From: Methylococcaceae bacterium UBA662 | GTDB taxonomy: Bacteria; Pseudomonadota; Gammaproteobacteria; Methylococcales; Methylomonadaceae | Length of the DNA stretch: 8,612 nucleotides | Assembly (NCBI GenBank): GCA_002299425.1 | Contig: DBNW01000033.1 | Location: 1-8,612 of the forward strand | Direction: 5' to 3' | Shown: positions 6,743 through 8,612 of the stretch, piece after piece | How the letters are laid out: every line of letters starts with the position of its first letter | Numbering within the stretch: position 1 is the stretch's first letter | Program-made: the position numbers and the translations under genes | Notes under the pieces: model-generated | Told to the model about the DNA's origin: nothing | What the model saw: only the letters and a program-made list of their open reading frames with translations | The model's database searches: none

Positions 6743-8124
6743 CTGACCAAGGCTTTCATTTCAATCCTCAACTGATTCGCCGTTACAACAAGGCCGGGCC
6801 GCGCTACACCTCGTACCCGACCGCTCTGGAACTGCACGACGGCTTCAGCGAGCGCGATTATCGCCGGCATATTGTGCAATCGAACGCCGCCGGCGGGCCC
6901 TTGTCGCTGTATTTTCACATCCCCTTCTGCGATACGGTGTGTTTTTATTGCGCCTGCAACAAAATCATCACCAAAAACCGCAGTCACGTCGAACCGTACC
7001 TTGACCATTTGTGCCGGGAAATCGCTCTGCAAGGCGATTTGTTCAGCCGTGGCCGGAGCGTCGAACAAATGCACTGGGGCGGCGGCTCGCCGACATTTTT
7101 AAGCTTTCCGCAAAGCCAACGCCTGATGGCCGTCACCCGCGAGCATTTCAGCCTGCTGGATGACGACAGCGGCGATTATTCGATAGAAATCGACCCGCGC
7201 GAAACTCACGACGACACGCTGGCGCAGTTGCGGAGCTTGGGCTTTAACCGCGTCAGTTTGGGCGTGCAAGATTTTGACCCCGACGTTCAGCGGGCGGTCA
7301 ACCGCAGCCAAAGCGAAGCGCAAACCTTCGCTGTGTTAGCAGCGGCTCGGCGCGAGGGCTTCCGCTCCACCAATGTCGATTTGATCTACGGCCTGCCGCT
7401 GCAAACGGTAGAAAGCTTCGCCGTCACTTTAGACACACTGATCGCCGCCGCCCCAGACCGCTTCTCGATTTTTAACTACGCGCACCTGCCCAGCCGGTTC
7501 AAGACTCAGCGGCAAATCAACGAGGCCGACTTGCCCGACGCGGAAACCAAACTGGCTATTCTGCACAGTGCCACCGGCAAATTGGCCGCCGCCGGTTTCG
7601 TGTTCATCGGCATGGACCATTTCGCCAAACCGGACGACCCGCTCGCCATCGCCCAGCGCGATGGCCGCCTGCACCGCAATTTTCAAGGCTATTCCAGCCA
7701 TGCCGATTGCGATTTGGTGGGCTTGGGCATCACCTCGATAGGGAAGGTAGGCGATGCCTACCTGCAGAACGCTAAAGAACTAAAGCAGTACGGCAGGCTT
7801 ATTCAGCAAGGCCAATTGCCCGTTTGCAAAGGCGTGGCTTTGAATGATGACGATAGGCTGCGCCGTGCGGTGATAACGCAGCTCATTTGCCATTTTGAGC
7901 TTGATTTTGCCACCATTGAGCAACAATTTAGCATCCGCTTCGGGCAGTATTTCGCCGCGGAATTAATGGCATTGCAGCCTATGCAGGATGACGGTCTGCT
8001 GGCCGTTGCTAATGCTGGCATCACAGTCACCCCGACAGGGCGCTTGCTGATCCGCAACATCTGCATGGTGTTCGACCGCTACTTGAGGCAAAAACAACCG
8101 CAACACTTTTCCAAGGTGATCTAA
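6739..8124 (+). CDS. hemN: Oxygen-independent coproporphyrinogen III dehydrogenase HemN
   Basis: Radical-SAM enzyme that decarboxylates two propionates of coproporphyrinogen III to give protoporphyrinogen IX without oxygen, in the cytosol. Its 461 residues match true HemN rather than the shorter haem chaperone HemW, and the N-terminal RYNKAGPRYTSYPTA (15-29) is specific to HemN. The iron-sulfur cluster ligands are C64, C68 and C71 in HIPFCDTVCFYCAC, with the extra C73 usual for HemN. Also present: GGGSPTF (114-120) for SAM binding, EIDPRE (150-155), GFNRVSLGVQDFDP (168-181), DLIYGLP (214-220), YAHLP (247-251), MDHFAKPDD and NFQGYSSHADCDLVGLG (314-330). The ATG overlaps the ccmI stop (ATGA) with no ribosome site, so it is translated with the cytochrome c genes. 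This makes haem synthesis and haem insertion one transcription unit. No Fnr-like site is visible immediately upstream, which is coding DNA. Confidence 0.97.
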   Translation: MTDQGFHFNPQLIRRYNKAGPRYTSYPTALELHDGFSERDYRRHIVQSNAAGGPLSLYFHIPFCDTVCFYCACNKIITKNRSHVEPYLDHLCREIALQGDLFSRGRSVEQMHWGGGSPTFLSFPQSQRLMAVTREHFSLLDDDSGDYSIEIDPRETHDDTLAQLRSLGFNRVSLGVQDFDPDVQRAVNRSQSEAQTFAVLAAARREGFRSTNVDLIYGLPLQTVESFAVTLDTLIAAAPDRFSIFNYAHLPSRFKTQRQINEADLPDAETKLAILHSATGKLAAAGFVFIGMDHFAKPDDPLAIAQRDGRLHRNFQGYSSHADCDLVGLGITSIGKVGDAYLQNAKELKQYGRLIQQGQLPVCKGVALNDDDRLRRAVITQLICHFELDFATIEQQFSIRFGQYFAAELMALQPMQDDGLLAVANAGITVTPTGRLLIRNICMVFDRYLRQKQPQHFSKVI

Positions 8125-8126
8125 GC

Positions 8127-8342
8127 ATGGACGACAGCCGCATCATCGAGCTGGAAATAAAAGTTGCGTACCAAGACGACTTGCTGCAAATCTTGAACCA
8201 AACCGTAGCCGGGCAGCAGCAAACCATCGAACGCCTTCAAGTTACCTGTCAGTGGCTGCATGAGCGCATTAGACAGTTGTCCGAAACTGGATCTGAAAAA
8301 CCCGGCAGCCCGCTTAGGCACGACATACCGCCGCATTATTGA
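8127..8342 (+). CDS. slyX: SlyX family protein
   Basis: A 71-residue coiled-coil protein of the SlyX family, whose cellular role is unknown. The charged, leucine/isoleucine-spaced helix (about 4-53) predicts a coiled coil, and the protein ends in IPPHY, the PPHY ending also found in Escherichia coli SlyX. It starts two bases after the hemN stop, with AGGTG in the end of hemN as ribosome site, so it is the last gene of the ccmG-hemN operon. Length and ends match the family; no catalytic residues are expected. Confidence 0.93.
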   Translation: MDDSRIIELEIKVAYQDDLLQILNQTVAGQQQTIERLQVTCQWLHERIRQLSETGSEKPGSPLRHDIPPHY

Positions 8343-8359
8343 CCCCTTCGGCCAGGCAC

Positions 8360-8380
8360 AAAAAAACCCGTCGCACGGGT
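8360..8380 (-). terminator. Second intrinsic terminator, minus strand
   Basis: A 6-base-pair stem (8366-8371 with 8375-8380, arms ACCCGT and ACGGGT) with a 3-base loop is followed on the minus strand by seven T (8366-8360). It would stop transcription coming from the tRNA genes. On the plus strand no T run follows, so it is a poor terminator for slyX. It lies about 80 bases beyond the first minus-strand terminator and acts as a backup. Confidence 0.7.
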
Positions 8381-8453
8381 CTGGGTTGGCACAATAAGGC
8401 GTCATTCTGACGGTGCGGTGAAACGGCGGTGTTCTAGTGAGTTAGACGGGAAT

Positions 8454-8484
8454 AAAAAAAGCCTTACGCCGCAGCGTAAGGCTT
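8454..8484 (-). terminator. Intrinsic terminator of the tRNA-Glu transcript
   Basis: A perfect 9-base-pair stem (8461-8469 with 8474-8482), extendable by two A-T pairs, with loop of four bases, followed on the minus strand by seven T (8460-8454). It lies directly after the CCA end of tRNA-Glu, the normal place for a tRNA operon terminator. Read on the plus strand the tail is only TTGATAAAT, so it would act weakly at best for the converging slyX transcript. Confidence 0.88.
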
Positions 8485-8490
8485 GATAAA

Positions 8491-8566
8491 TGGCGTCCCC
8501 AAGGGGGTTCGAACCCCTGTTCTCGCCGTGAAAGGGCGATGTCCTAGGCCGCTAGACGATGGGGAC
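8491..8566 (-). tRNA. tRNA-Glu (anticodon UUC)
   Basis: A 76-base tRNA with encoded CCA (8493-8491). The acceptor stem pairs GTCCCCA with TGGGGAC over seven base pairs, with G as discriminator. The anticodon stem TCGCC/GGCGA closes the loop CTTTCAC, giving anticodon UUC at 8532-8530, which reads GAA and GAG. The T arm is AGGGG-TTCGAAC-CCCCT. It lies 23 bases downstream of a tRNA-Ala end, so the two are probably cut from one precursor; the promoter is outside the window. Glutamyl-tRNA is also the precursor of haem in this type of organism, a coincidence of neighbourhood with hemN rather than evidence of linkage. Confidence 0.97.
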
Positions 8567-8589
8567 TAGCTGATTGTTGTAACTGCGAT

Positions 8590-8612
8590 TGGTGGAGCCA
8601 AGCGGGATCGAA
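8590..8612 (-). tRNA. tRNA-Ala, 3' end only (window edge)
   Basis: The last 23 bases read on the minus strand as the 3' part of a tRNA: T-loop TTCGATC, the 3' side of the T stem, an acceptor strand ending GGCTCCA, and encoded CCA (8592-8590). This matches the 3' end of gammaproteobacterial tRNA-Ala, the acceptor TGGCTCC fitting the GGC-anticodon isoacceptor best. The anticodon is outside the window, so the isotype is inferred. Confidence 0.75.

Noticed and set aside
8121..8405. 94-residue minus-strand frame opposite slyX
   Set aside because: It covers slyX in antisense, crosses a strong minus-strand terminator hairpin and resembles no protein I know.
8381..8453. Possible small RNA between the two minus-strand terminators
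   Set aside because: No promoter-like sequence or stable fold was seen; two tandem terminators for the tRNA transcript explain the layout.
1..8612. Mobile elements, CRISPR arrays, toxin-antitoxin or defence genes
   Set aside because: No direct repeats, transposase, integrase or att-like duplication at the tRNA genes was found; nearly all DNA is accounted for by core genes.

Overview
The window looks like chromosomal core DNA of a gammaproteobacterium. The evidence is a split ccmG / ccmH / ccmI set, a full-length HemN, SlyX with its C-terminal PPHY ending, an M18 aminopeptidase of the ApeB type, and a tRNA-Ala / tRNA-Glu pair with encoded CCA ends. Base composition is moderate (about half G+C). 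An aerobic environmental lineage such as the Methylococcales is possible, but that is a guess from the general feel of the proteins and I cannot prove it. I see no insertion sequence, phage gene, CRISPR array or other sign of recent transfer.

Layout. (1) Positions 1-3869, minus strand: a four-gene operon read right to left, msrB (methionine sulfoxide reductase B), an M18 aminopeptidase, a YfiR-like periplasmic protein, and a membrane diguanylate cyclase with CHASE8-like, HAMP, PAS and GGDEF domains that runs off the left edge. Two junctions are 4-base ATGA overlaps. (2) Positions 3870-4055: a short divergent promoter region. (3) Positions 4056-4376, plus strand: a small predicted outer-membrane lipoprotein whose mature part has a glycine every seven residues. 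(4) Positions 4531-8342, plus strand: ccmG-ccmH-ccmI-hemN-slyX, with 4-base overlaps at the first three junctions and 2 bases between hemN and slyX. (5) Positions 8343-8612: a convergent end zone with two hairpins that read as intrinsic terminators on the minus strand, then tRNA-Glu(UUC) and the 3' end of a tRNA-Ala, both on the minus strand.

How the genes may work together. The plus-strand operon joins cytochrome c maturation (thiol reduction and haem ligation to apocytochrome by CcmG, CcmH and CcmI) with HemN, which makes protoporphyrinogen IX precursor without oxygen, so haem supply and haem use are encoded together. The minus-strand operon puts a YfiR/YfiN-like c-di-GMP control pair behind a methionine-sulfoxide repair enzyme and a peptidase. 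In Pseudomonas YfiR restrains the cyclase YfiN and is sensitive to periplasmic redox state, so a link between oxidative or envelope stress and c-di-GMP is a reasonable hypothesis, but it rests on gene order only. Most of the window is well-known biology. The less ordinary points are the PAS insertion in the YfiN-like cyclase, the MsrB with a displaced resolving cysteine, the glycine-heptad lipoprotein, the absence of ccmA-F next to ccmGHI, and the missing plus-strand terminator before the tRNA genes.
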